Origin: SHVO01 sp050250575
Lineage (GTDB): Bacteria > Pseudomonadota > Alphaproteobacteria > Rhodospirillales > Rhodospirillaceae
DNA: 64,000 bases
NCBI GenBank assembly: GCA_050250575.1
Contig: JBFWOJ010000011.1
Span: forward strand, 62,001-126,000
Direction: 5' to 3'
Shown here: positions 43,986 through 52,117 of the stretch, one piece after another
Position numbering within the stretch: position 1 is the first letter of the stretch
How the letters are laid out: each line of letters begins with the position of its first letter
Program-made: the position numbers and the translations under genes
Notes under the pieces: model-generated
What the model saw: the letters and a program-made list of their open reading frames with translations, nothing else
The model's database searches: none
What the model was told of the DNA's origin: nothing

Positions 43986-44426
43986 ATGGCGACTTCCGTC
44001 AGTTTCTTTCCCGCGACCGATCCGCGCATGGCCGAGGCGCGGCGCATACGGTTCACGGTCTTTTGCGAGGAGCAGCAGGTCCCGCCCGACCTTGAATGGG
44101 ACGCGCATGAAGCCGTCTGCGAACACGTCCTCGCGGACGTGGACGGCGTGGCGCTGGGAGCGGCGCGCATACGCCCCTACCAACCCAGCGTCTTCAAGAT
44201 CGAGCGCGTCGCCGTTGTCAAAGAAGCCCGCGGCCAGGGCATCGGTCTGTTCATCATGGCCGAGATCATGCGCCGGCTCGCCGATCGCCGCGCGAGCGCC
44301 GTCGTTTTGAACGCCCAGGCCCAAGTGGAGACCTTCTACCATCAGCTGGGCTTCTTGAGCGAAGGCGAACAGTTCATGGAGGCCGGCATCCCCCACGTGC
44401 ATATGACGTGGCGCCCCTCTGGCTGA
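43986..44426 (+). CDS. GNAT family N-acetyltransferase (ElaA-like)
   Basis: A 146-residue GNAT protein. The acetyl-CoA motif reads VVKEARGQGIGLFIMAEI. The N-terminal RIRFTVFCEEQQVP and the late FYHQLGFLSEGEQFMEAGIPHV with a C-terminal His match the ElaA/YkkB-type subgroup. It follows cysK by 9 bp. The acceptor is unknown. Confidence 0.86.
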   Translation: MATSVSFFPATDPRMAEARRIRFTVFCEEQQVPPDLEWDAHEAVCEHVLADVDGVALGAARIRPYQPSVFKIERVAVVKEARGQGIGLFIMAEIMRRLADRRASAVVLNAQAQVETFYHQLGFLSEGEQFMEAGIPHVHMTWRPSG

Positions 44427-44455
44427 ATCCACCCGCCGCAGGCTAGGGTGACGGG

Positions 44456-46081
44456 ATGCAATCAACGTCTTTCGCTCCGATCGGCACGCGCCGCTGGGCT
44501 CTGAAGCTCGGCGGCGGCGCGCTCGCTTTAGGGGCCCTGCCCGTCCGCGCGGCCGACAGCATGAAGGTCCTTCACCGCGGCAATGGCACCGAGCCGGATA
44601 CACTGGACCCACATCTTTCGAGCGGCGCGTGGGAAAACAACATCATCGGCGACATGTTCCTCGGCTTGACGACCGAGGACGTCGCCTCTCGGCCAATTGC
44701 AGGGACCGCCGACACCTGGACCACCAGCGAAGACGGGCTGGTCTGGACCTTCAAGTTGCGTCGAGACGTCGTCTGGTCCGATGGAACACCGCATGTAGCC
44801 CATGACTATGTCTATTCTTGGCGCCGGGTCCTCGATCCCAAGACCGCCGCACGCTACGCCTTCATTCTCTATGTCGTGAAGAACGCTGAAGAGGTCAATG
44901 CGGGCAAGCGCCCCGTGGAAGATGTCGGCATACGCGCGCTCGACGACTACACCGTAGAAATCACGCTCGCGCAGCCTGCACCGTTCCTGTTGGGTCTACT
45001 GAAGCATTTTACAAGTTTCGCAGTACCCCCGCATGTCGTGGAGAAACACGGCCGTGCCTGGGTCCAGCCGGCCAACATGGTTTCCAATGGCCCCTATGTC
45101 ATGGCGGAGTATGTCCCGAATGGCTACGTGAAGCTCATCAAGAATCCACGTTTCTATGACGCCGCGAGCGTTACGATCGAAGAAGTCTTCTTCTACCCCA
45201 TAGACGACGAACGTTCAGCGCTCACCCGCTTTCGCGCGGGTGAAATCGACATGAACATAACCACCAGCGGCTTTCCGATTCAGCAACTGGAGTGGCTGAA
45301 CGAGAACATGCCTGGACAGGCGCGCATCGCAGCCTATCTCGCCGTCACTTATGCGTTCATGAACATGCGCAGGGCGCCATTCAACGATCTGCGCATCCGT
45401 CGGGCGATGAGTCTGGCTATCGATCGCGATGTCTTGATGAATAAAGTCAGGCGCGACGGCAGCTTGCCCGCAATGTCGTTCGTGCCGCCGGGCGTCGCGA
45501 ACTACGTAACCGGACCACGACTCGATTTTGCGGACTGGCCTATGGAACGACGCCGGGAGGAAGCTAAACGGCTTTTGGCCGAGGCGGGATTCGGGCCTGA
45601 CAAACCGCTGGCTTTCGACTTTCAGTATCGTTTGGCGTACGAGCGGCGGCGCGTCATGGTCGCGTTGTGCACGCTCCTCAAGGAGGTCGGCATTATCGCC
45701 CGCCCCTTCGGCAATGAACCGAAGGTTCACTATAGTCGTATTCAGCAGGGTGATTTCGACGCTGCGGAAGCCGGATGGGTCGGTGACTATAACGATCCGC
45801 AGACGTTCCTGAGTCTCATCGAGTCGTCCGCCGGCGTGTTCAACTACCCGGGCTATAGCAATGCCGAGTACGACCGCCTGATGGGTCAAGCCAAGGTCAT
45901 GCAGGACTTGGGCGCCCGGGCGCAGGTCATGGCGCGTGCGGAGCAGATCGCGCTGGACGAATGCGGAGTCATTCCGATCGAGTTCTCGGTGACTAAGAAT
46001 TTGGTATCGCCGCGCGTTCAGGGCTTCGCCGACAATCCCGAGAACACCCATCGCACGCGATTCATCAGTCTGAAGGCCTAG
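44456..46081 (+). CDS. Oligopeptide ABC transporter substrate-binding protein (OppA family)
   Basis: A 541-residue cluster C binding protein. The N-terminus has a twin-Arg-like signal (TRRWALKLGGGALALGALP). Family motifs are NGTEPDTLDPHLS and the ASTWDGLVWTFKLRRDV-like WTTSEDGLVWTFKLR. It binds peptides in the periplasm. No permease or ATPase genes adjoin, so the transporter is elsewhere. It ends 2 bp before the oxidoreductase gene. Confidence 0.9.
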   Translation: MQSTSFAPIGTRRWALKLGGGALALGALPVRAADSMKVLHRGNGTEPDTLDPHLSSGAWENNIIGDMFLGLTTEDVASRPIAGTADTWTTSEDGLVWTFKLRRDVVWSDGTPHVAHDYVYSWRRVLDPKTAARYAFILYVVKNAEEVNAGKRPVEDVGIRALDDYTVEITLAQPAPFLLGLLKHFTSFAVPPHVVEKHGRAWVQPANMVSNGPYVMAEYVPNGYVKLIKNPRFYDAASVTIEEVFFYPIDDERSALTRFRAGEIDMNITTSGFPIQQLEWLNENMPGQARIAAYLAVTYAFMNMRRAPFNDLRIRRAMSLAIDRDVLMNKVRRDGSLPAMSFVPPGVANYVTGPRLDFADWPMERRREEAKRLLAEAGFGPDKPLAFDFQYRLAYERRRVMVALCTLLKEVGIIARPFGNEPKVHYSRIQQGDFDAAEAGWVGDYNDPQTFLSLIESSAGVFNYPGYSNAEYDRLMGQAKVMQDLGARAQVMARAEQIALDECGVIPIEFSVTKNLVSPRVQGFADNPENTHRTRFISLKA

Positions 46082-46083
46082 CG

Positions 46084-47676
46084 ATGGCCAGCGAAACGGA
46101 CGTCGTCATCATCGGCGGGGGCCACAACGGGCTCGTCTGCGCTTTTTACCTCGCGCGCGCGGGCCTTAAGGTCACCGTCCTCGAGCGCCAGGACGTCGCC
46201 GGCGGCGCGGCGGTGACCGAGGAATTCCATCCCGGATTCCGCAATTCGGTCGCCAGCTATACCGTCTCGCTCCTGAACCCGCGCGTGATCGCGGACATGA
46301 ATTTGCACGGACATGGCCTTCGCATCGTGGAACGCAAGGCCGCCAATTTCCTGCCGCTCAACGAACGGGACTATCTCGTCACCGGGCCGGGCCGAACCAA
46401 AGCCGAGGTCGCCAAGTATTCCATGCGGGATTCCGAGCGGCTGGAGGAGTACGGCCGCCGGCTCGACGCGGTGGTCGAGGTGCTGCGCGCATTTTTATTG
46501 AGAACCCCTCCGAATGTCGTCACCGGCGGTACGTTCGCCGCCCTGGCGCAACTGTTCGAGGCGTTCAAATCGGGCCGCGAAATCGCCAAGGCCGACATGA
46601 CGGCGCGGCGTGATCTTCTCGCCCTGTTCTCGCAATCGGCCGGCGACTGGCTGGACGGATGGTTTGAGAGCGATCCGATCAAGGCCGCATTCGGTTTCGA
46701 TGCCGTGGTGGGGAACTACGCGAGCCCGTACACCCCCGGGTCGGCGTATGTGCTGCTCCATCACGTGTTCGGCGAGGTGAACGGAAAGAAAGGCGCCTGG
46801 GGCCATGCGATCGGCGGCATGGGCGCCATCACCCAGGCCATGGCCAAGGCCTGCGCCGCGGAGGGCGTGACGCTGCGCACGGGTGTCGAGGTGAAAGAGG
46901 TGCTGCTCAACAGCGGCCGGGCGTCGGGCGTTGCGACCGCGAGCGGCGAGGCCGTCCGCGCCCGGGCGGTGGTCTCGAACCTCAATCCGAAGCTCCTGTT
47001 CTCCGCGCTTGTCGACCCGGCGGCGCTCTCCGCGGATTTCATCGAGCGCATGGCGCGCTACCGCTGCGGCTCGGGCACGTTCCGGATGAACGTCGCCCTG
47101 TCCGAACTGCCGCGCTTCACCTGCCTGCCCGCTCCCGGCGACCACATGACCGCGGGTATCATCATCGCCCCCTCGCTCGCCTACATGGAACAAGCCTATG
47201 TCGATGCGCGCCGGCAGGGATGGTCGAAGGCGCCCATCGTCGAGATGCTGATTCCCTCGACGCTCGATGACTCGCTTGCGCCGAAAGGGGCGCATGTCGC
47301 AAGCCTGTTCTGCCAGCATGTAGCGCCGCAACTGCCGGGCGGCCGGTCTTGGGATACGGCGCGGGACGAAGTCGCCGATCTGATGATCGAAGCGGTGAAT
47401 GCCCACGCCCCGAATTTCAAGGCGTCCGTGGTCGGGCGGCAGATCCTCAGCCCGCTCGACCTCGAGCGGCGTTTCGGTCTTATCGGGGGCGACATCTTTC
47501 ACGGCGCGCTCGCGCTCGATCAAATGTTCTCGGCGCGGCCCGTGCTGGGGCATGGAGACTATCGGGCGCCGATCAAAGGCCTTTACATGTGCGGCTCCGG
47601 GACCCATCCCGGCGGCGGCGTCACCGGCGCGCCGGGCCACAATGCGGCGCGCGAGATCATCAAAGATCTGAGATAG
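46084..47676 (+). CDS. FAD-dependent oxidoreductase, PYROXD2/phytoene-desaturase-like
   Basis: A 530-residue flavoprotein. The N-terminal FAD site reads VVIIGGGHNGLVCAFYLARAG with the ERQDVAGGAAVTEEF loop. The C-terminal YMCGSGTHPGGGVTGAPGHNA is typical of the PYROXD2/CrtI-like family. Carotenoid genes are absent, so it is more likely a PYROXD2-type enzyme. It is coupled to the OppA-like gene. Confidence 0.9.
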   Translation: MASETDVVIIGGGHNGLVCAFYLARAGLKVTVLERQDVAGGAAVTEEFHPGFRNSVASYTVSLLNPRVIADMNLHGHGLRIVERKAANFLPLNERDYLVTGPGRTKAEVAKYSMRDSERLEEYGRRLDAVVEVLRAFLLRTPPNVVTGGTFAALAQLFEAFKSGREIAKADMTARRDLLALFSQSAGDWLDGWFESDPIKAAFGFDAVVGNYASPYTPGSAYVLLHHVFGEVNGKKGAWGHAIGGMGAITQAMAKACAAEGVTLRTGVEVKEVLLNSGRASGVATASGEAVRARAVVSNLNPKLLFSALVDPAALSADFIERMARYRCGSGTFRMNVALSELPRFTCLPAPGDHMTAGIIIAPSLAYMEQAYVDARRQGWSKAPIVEMLIPSTLDDSLAPKGAHVASLFCQHVAPQLPGGRSWDTARDEVADLMIEAVNAHAPNFKASVVGRQILSPLDLERRFGLIGGDIFHGALALDQMFSARPVLGHGDYRAPIKGLYMCGSGTHPGGGVTGAPGHNAAREIIKDLR

Positions 47677-47720
47677 TTCCGCACGGCGGCGTGCGCAGGC
47701 GCAGAATTAAGGTGCACCGG

Positions 47721-47801
47721 CCAAGGCGTTCATTCCACGCATAACTGCACCCTTCCTCCGCGACATCTGCGACCTGCGACATCCGGCGAATAACGCCTTG
47801 G
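47721..47801. repeat. Inverted repeat with 10-bp arms
   Basis: CCAAGGCGTT (47721-47730) and AACGCCTTGG (47792-47801) are perfect inverted copies 61 bp apart. A nested GGTGCA/TGCACC pair lies partly inside (47711-47716, 47746-47751). Confidence 0.65.
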
Positions 47802-47830
47802 ATCTCAAGGCGAATGTCGATTTTTGGATG

Positions 47831-47871
47831 TGTGCGACATCCTGCGACATCCTGCGACATCCTGCGACATC
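47831..47871. repeat. 10-bp tandem repeat (CCTGCGACAT units)
   Basis: Three exact CCTGCGACAT units (47841-47870) follow one variant TGTGCGACAT (47831-47840). Two related GCGACAT/GCGAC copies occur at 47760-47782. There are no spacers, so it is not a CRISPR array. It may be a variable-number repeat. Confidence 0.75.
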
Positions 47872-48181
47872 ACGGCCTATTTTCCGAGGGAGCTATGCGG
47901 GCGGCGCTTGGTGCGCGCCGGGCGGTGACAGCGGTGACGCTTCGCGATGCAAAGGATGGTTCCTTCCGACGGTCGTCACCCGGCTCGGAAGATGCACCGG
48001 GGAGAGGACCGTGGCCGGCCCAACCGGCCATGGCGCACGAGCGCGCCGCTCCGTGAGCGACGCTATGACATGCCCTCTTATCAGCTCCGCCGCGCCATGT
48101 CAATTTATTTGGGACATACGTCCCCGAAGAGCGCGGCGCGGCGCGCCGGGCACGCGATGGGCTGAGCGGGACCGCCGCGTC

Positions 48182-48214
48182 AAACAAAAATGGCCTTCCT
48201 CGCGGAAGGCCATT
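48182..48214 (-). terminator. Rho-independent terminator of the GH17-GT2 gene
   Basis: An 11-bp perfect stem AATGGCCTTCC (48189-48199) / GGAAGGCCATT (48204-48214) with a 4-nt loop. On the minus strand it runs into TTTGTTTG. It lies 21 bp past the stop of the gene at 48236. Confidence 0.9.
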
Positions 48215-48235
48215 CGAGGTTGGAAACGCGCGGAC

Positions 48236-50857
48236 CTAGGCTGCGAGATCGAGCTTCTGCGGCTGCAGGACCGGCGCGAGTTCAGCCTGCGGCAGCGAGC
48301 GGCTGCCGAACTGGACGGTCGAGCCCAACGCCACCAACAGCGCCGAAGCGTACGGGATGGCCAGCACGGCAAGCGCCAGGCACCACACCACTTCCGCAGG
48401 ATCGTCCAGGCGGCCGATGATGGCGGTGGAGGCAATCGCGGCGACCGTGGCGATCAAGAGCGCGGTTTCGGTCGCGGCAATGCGCAGAGCGCGGGCCCAG
48501 CCGGCCATGTCCTTGCACTTCGGCGTCACCATGAAGGGCTTCCCCGAGGTGAACAATCCCGCGAGCACGCCACGGCCGACCGTGAAGGCCAATGAGAGGC
48601 CCGTCAGCGCTGCGGCAACGGCGCCCGCGGTGCCGGTGCCGACCTTGGCGCGGTGCAGGAGAACGGTCTTTGCCGTCTTCAACGTAAAGAGGGTCAGTGC
48701 GACACCCGACAAGGCCGTCAGCGGAACGTCGAAGTGGCGCGGCGCGATGGCCATCAGGGCGGTCCAGACCAAGGAGAGCACGCCGAAGACCAGCGCGAAG
48801 GCGTCGGCGAACCACGGCAGCCAGCCCGCCAGGAAGTGATAGCGCTGGGCGGGGGTGAGTGTGCTCTTGCCCGTGAACAGCTGGACGGCGTGGCGCTTCA
48901 TGATCTGCATCGCGCCGTAGACCCAGCGATACCTTTGGCTCTTGTAGGCGTCATAAGTGTCGGGCATCAGGCCGCGGCCCATGCTGGCCGGAGCATAGAG
49001 CGCGCTGTAGCCGGCTTCGAAGAGGCGCAGTCCGAGCTCGGTATCTTCGGTGATGCACCATTCGGCCCAGCCGCCGACCTCCTCCATCGCGCTGCGGCGG
49101 ATGATGCACATGGTGCCGTGCTGAATGATCGCGTTGTGTTCGTTACGCTCGACCATGCCGACATGGAAGAAGGTCGCGTATTCCTCGTAGCAGAACTTCT
49201 TGAAGAGGCTTTCGCCGGCATCGCGATAGTCCTGCGGCGACTGGACGACCGCGACCTTTCGGTCGGCAAACCCGGGCATCATGGCCTTCAGCCACTCGGG
49301 CGAAACCTGATAGTCGCTGTCGATGACCGCGACGTATTCCGCGGCGGGATCGGTGAGCTTCAGGGCGATATTGAGCGCGCCGGCCTTGAACCCCTTGACG
49401 CCGTCGAAGTGATAGAAGCGGAAACGTTCGCCGAGCGCTTGGGCGTGGGCCTCGACCGGCTTCCAGAGGCTCGCGTCCCTGGTGTTGTTGTCGAGGATGA
49501 TCACCTCGAAGTTCGGGTAATCCAGCCGCGCAAGCGCATTCAGGGTCTGGATGACCATCTGCGGCGGCTCGTTGTGAATCGGGAGATGGATCGAAACCCG
49601 CGGCGTGCCGATGTAACCCGTCGCGCCGATGCGCGGCAGGCGCTTGGCGCGCCACAGGCTGAGGGCCCATTCGGTGGTTTCCGTGATCAGCAACAGCGCC
49701 GTAAACACCGCCGCCGGGATGATGATCGCGGCACCCCAGAGCGCATTCAGCTGCACATAGCGCAGAGACGAGGCTTCAACGATGAACAACGCACCGGAAA
49801 TGCACACGCCGATGATGCCGGCCACGAGAGCGTAGCCCTGCAGGCTCATCGTGGGCACGACCATGAGAATCATCAGGCCGATCAGGAACGTGGCGATCGT
49901 GGCCGCGCCGGCATACTGAGCCCAATCGGGGAAGGACGTCAGGTGCCCGGTAAGCGCGAGCTTGGAATTGCCTTCGGCATCATAGATTCCCCAGTAGGCG
50001 CCGACCGCGCCTTCCTGCCCGGCCGCGCCTTTCCACGGCTGATCGAAGGCTTCAATCACGTAGTAGTCATAGTTCTTCGCGGTCGCGAGCGTAAGGAAAT
50101 GACGCAGGAAGTAGGCTTCCATGGCCGGCGACGGCACCGAGCCCTTCTTCACGCGCCCGTCGGACGGCCAGCCGGCTTCGCCGATGACGATCTTCTTGTC
50201 GGGAAATTTCTTCGCCACCATGTCGAAGCGCGAAGAGACGTAATCCATTCCGTCTTCGGACTTGATGCCTTCCCAGTAGGGCAACAGGTGGATCCCCACG
50301 AACGCGCTTTCCTTGGCGAGTTGCGGATGATCGAGCCACACGCTCCATACTTCGGCGGTGCCGACTTCCACTTTCTTATTGGTCACGGCCTTGCGGACGC
50401 GAACGATGTAGTCGCTCACTTCCGCCGCGGTCAGCTCTCCGCGCATGACCACTTCGTTGCCGACAACCACGCGGTCGACGACGCCGGGATTGTCGTTAAC
50501 GGCCTTGATGGCTTTGGTAACTTCGATTTCGTTCAGTTCCTTGTCGCCGCTGAGCCAGACGCCCAGCGTGATCTTCAGGCCGAACTCCTTGGCGAGATAG
50601 GGAACTGCGTCGATTCCGTTGTCGACGGTGTAGGTGCGCACGCGCTTGGTGACGCCGGCCAGCTGCTCAAGGTCGCGGCGGATGATCTCCGGGTCGATGC
50701 CGGCGGTGAGCTGCTCTTCCGTATAGATATGGGACGGTGAATATGAGACGCCTTTGAACTGGCCCCGCCAGTCCGGCGCATCCATCGGTTTATCGAGCGA
50801 CGCCCAGAGACTGGCGGACGCCAAGCAAGCCACCAGGAGCGCAACAAGAATTCGCAT
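48236..50857 (-). CDS. GH17-GT2 fusion membrane protein, beta-glucan synthase/transglucosylase (NdvB type)
   Basis: An 873-residue protein. After a signal/anchor helix, residues 30-310 form a GH17 beta-1,3-glucanase-like domain with acid/base N134-E135 (VVVGNEVVMRG) and nucleophile E227 (IGEAGWPSDG). Then come membrane helices (about 318-395), a GT2 domain (415-655) with DSD 513-515, TED 603-605 and Q641-x-x-R-W645, and more helices. Such fusions make and cyclise beta-1,3-glucans exported to the periplasm (NdvB of rhizobia and pseudomonads). It is monocistronic, with a terminator behind it. Confidence 0.88.
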   Translation of the reverse strand: MRILVALLVACLASASLWASLDKPMDAPDWRGQFKGVSYSPSHIYTEEQLTAGIDPEIIRRDLEQLAGVTKRVRTYTVDNGIDAVPYLAKEFGLKITLGVWLSGDKELNEIEVTKAIKAVNDNPGVVDRVVVGNEVVMRGELTAAEVSDYIVRVRKAVTNKKVEVGTAEVWSVWLDHPQLAKESAFVGIHLLPYWEGIKSEDGMDYVSSRFDMVAKKFPDKKIVIGEAGWPSDGRVKKGSVPSPAMEAYFLRHFLTLATAKNYDYYVIEAFDQPWKGAAGQEGAVGAYWGIYDAEGNSKLALTGHLTSFPDWAQYAGAATIATFLIGLMILMVVPTMSLQGYALVAGIIGVCISGALFIVEASSLRYVQLNALWGAAIIIPAAVFTALLLITETTEWALSLWRAKRLPRIGATGYIGTPRVSIHLPIHNEPPQMVIQTLNALARLDYPNFEVIILDNNTRDASLWKPVEAHAQALGERFRFYHFDGVKGFKAGALNIALKLTDPAAEYVAVIDSDYQVSPEWLKAMMPGFADRKVAVVQSPQDYRDAGESLFKKFCYEEYATFFHVGMVERNEHNAIIQHGTMCIIRRSAMEEVGGWAEWCITEDTELGLRLFEAGYSALYAPASMGRGLMPDTYDAYKSQRYRWVYGAMQIMKRHAVQLFTGKSTLTPAQRYHFLAGWLPWFADAFALVFGVLSLVWTALMAIAPRHFDVPLTALSGVALTLFTLKTAKTVLLHRAKVGTGTAGAVAAALTGLSLAFTVGRGVLAGLFTSGKPFMVTPKCKDMAGWARALRIAATETALLIATVAAIASTAIIGRLDDPAEVVWCLALAVLAIPYASALLVALGSTVQFGSRSLPQAELAPVLQPQKLDLAA

Positions 50858-51262
50858 GTCTTATACCAGCCTTCTCAACCCGTTATATTTTTTATAACCC
50901 CATACCTGCTTCACCACTTCCGGCGAGCGCCGGCGTCAATGAAGAGGCCCGGTAGGCAGCCTTGATTTGGACGAGAAACGTGGCGGGATAATGGACGCGC
51001 GCAGCCTTAGTGAGGCCTTAAGCCTTACACGTACGTCATCCCAAATCAGAACGGAGCGATGGACTTCGCCCGGCCCCCCAAGAGCCTTGCGCTTCCGGGT
51101 CGGGGTTATACCAGAGCGGGTAAGAACTGCAAGGGAATAGGGGGTTAGGAAAACCCCGTAATTCGGTTAAAAGTTCATGAAATCAGACACTTCCGAGATC
51201 GGCTCCGGACGCATGCTAGACTTGCAAGAATCTTCGCCCGCAACCGCGTTGGCCGCAAAAAA
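50858..51262. other. Divergent intergenic region between the glucan synthase and rlmJ
   Basis: GTTATA-N5-TATAAC (50882-50898) lies 25 bp upstream of the glucan synthase ATG. It could be an operator or a hairpin in its leader, and holds the only -10-like sequence seen. Nothing else recognisable is present. Confidence 0.45.
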
Positions 51263-52117
51263 ATGCTGAGCTACCAACACGGATATCATGCGGGAGGTCC
51301 GGCCGATCTTCACAAGCACGCGGCGCTGTGTGCGGTGCTCGACCGCCTCGCGCAAAAGGAAAAACCTTTCGTCGTCGTCGATCTTTACGCCGGTCATGGC
51401 GTGTACGGGTTGGGCACAGCGGAAGCACAGAAAACCAGAGAGTTCGAAGACGGCATCGGCCGGCTGTGGCCGCCGGCGAAGGAGGTTCCGTCCGCGGTGG
51501 AGAAACTTCTCGCGACGGTCGCCGCGCTGAACCCGGAAAGCCGTCTGGTACGCTACCCTGGCTCCCCCGCCCTCGCCCGCGCCGCGTTGCGCAAGCACGA
51601 CCGGCTCATCCTCAACGAACTTCATCCGGCCGCGTTCGCCGACCTGAGGCGATGGGCGGGGCGCGACGAAAGGATTAGCGTGCACAAGCGGAACGGACTG
51701 GAAGCGCTGATCGCCTTGACCCCGCCGCCGATCCGCCGCGGGGTGGCGGTGATCGATCCGAGCTACGAGATCAAAAGCGAATACACGGATGTGCCCGAAG
51801 CCGTGCGAACCGCGCATCGCAAGTGGAAGGACGGAATCTTTTTTGTCTGGTACCCCGTTCTGGCCGACGGGCGACACCAGAGCCTGATCGACGGGATGAA
51901 GACAGGGATCGAGGCGGAAACCTTGAAGTGCGAGCTCAGCTTCAATTCGCGGAAACCCGGGAAAGAGGCGCCGGGGCTTTTAGGCACGGGGCTTATTATC
52001 GTCAATCCGCCATGGCGGTTCGACGTGACCATGCGCGAGGTCGGCGATTGGCTGGCGAAGGCACTGACGTCCGCGGGGCGGCACGACGTCAGGTGGATCA
52101 CGTCCCCCGCGGCTTGA
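51263..52117 (+). CDS. rlmJ: 23S rRNA (adenine-2030-N6)-methyltransferase RlmJ
   Basis: A 284-residue methyltransferase. The RlmJ N-terminus is MLSYQHGYHAGGPADLHKH; the SAM site follows in VVDLYAGHGVYGL, and the catalytic DPPY-type motif is DPSYE. It methylates A2030 of 23S rRNA. No Shine-Dalgarno is visible. Its 3' end overlaps the convergent hrpB end by 20 bp. Confidence 0.92.
   Translation: MLSYQHGYHAGGPADLHKHAALCAVLDRLAQKEKPFVVVDLYAGHGVYGLGTAEAQKTREFEDGIGRLWPPAKEVPSAVEKLLATVAALNPESRLVRYPGSPALARAALRKHDRLILNELHPAAFADLRRWAGRDERISVHKRNGLEALIALTPPPIRRGVAVIDPSYEIKSEYTDVPEAVRTAHRKWKDGIFFVWYPVLADGRHQSLIDGMKTGIEAETLKCELSFNSRKPGKEAPGLLGTGLIIVNPPWRFDVTMREVGDWLAKALTSAGRHDVRWITSPAA

Larger units (their letters stand above)
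47677..48180. other. Intergenic region with repeats
   Basis: About 500 bp without a convincing gene. It holds the inverted repeat and the 10-bp tandem repeat listed separately. Short frames here lack family features. The segment could encode a structured RNA. Confidence 0.45.

Noticed and set aside
46084..47676. Phytoene desaturase of carotenoid synthesis
   Set aside because: No crtB, crtE or other carotenoid genes; the C-terminal motif fits PYROXD2-like proteins better.
47831..47871. Possible CRISPR array
   Set aside because: Units are 10 bp, directly abutting, with no spacers and no cas genes.
48653..50740. 695-codon open frame on the plus strand
   Set aside because: Antisense shadow of the GH17-GT2 gene, whose motifs are intact; a high-GC codon effect.
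50882..50898. GTTATA-N5-TATAAC as a second Zur box
   Set aside because: Arm sequence and spacing differ from the box at 18566-18582, and the gene has no zinc link.
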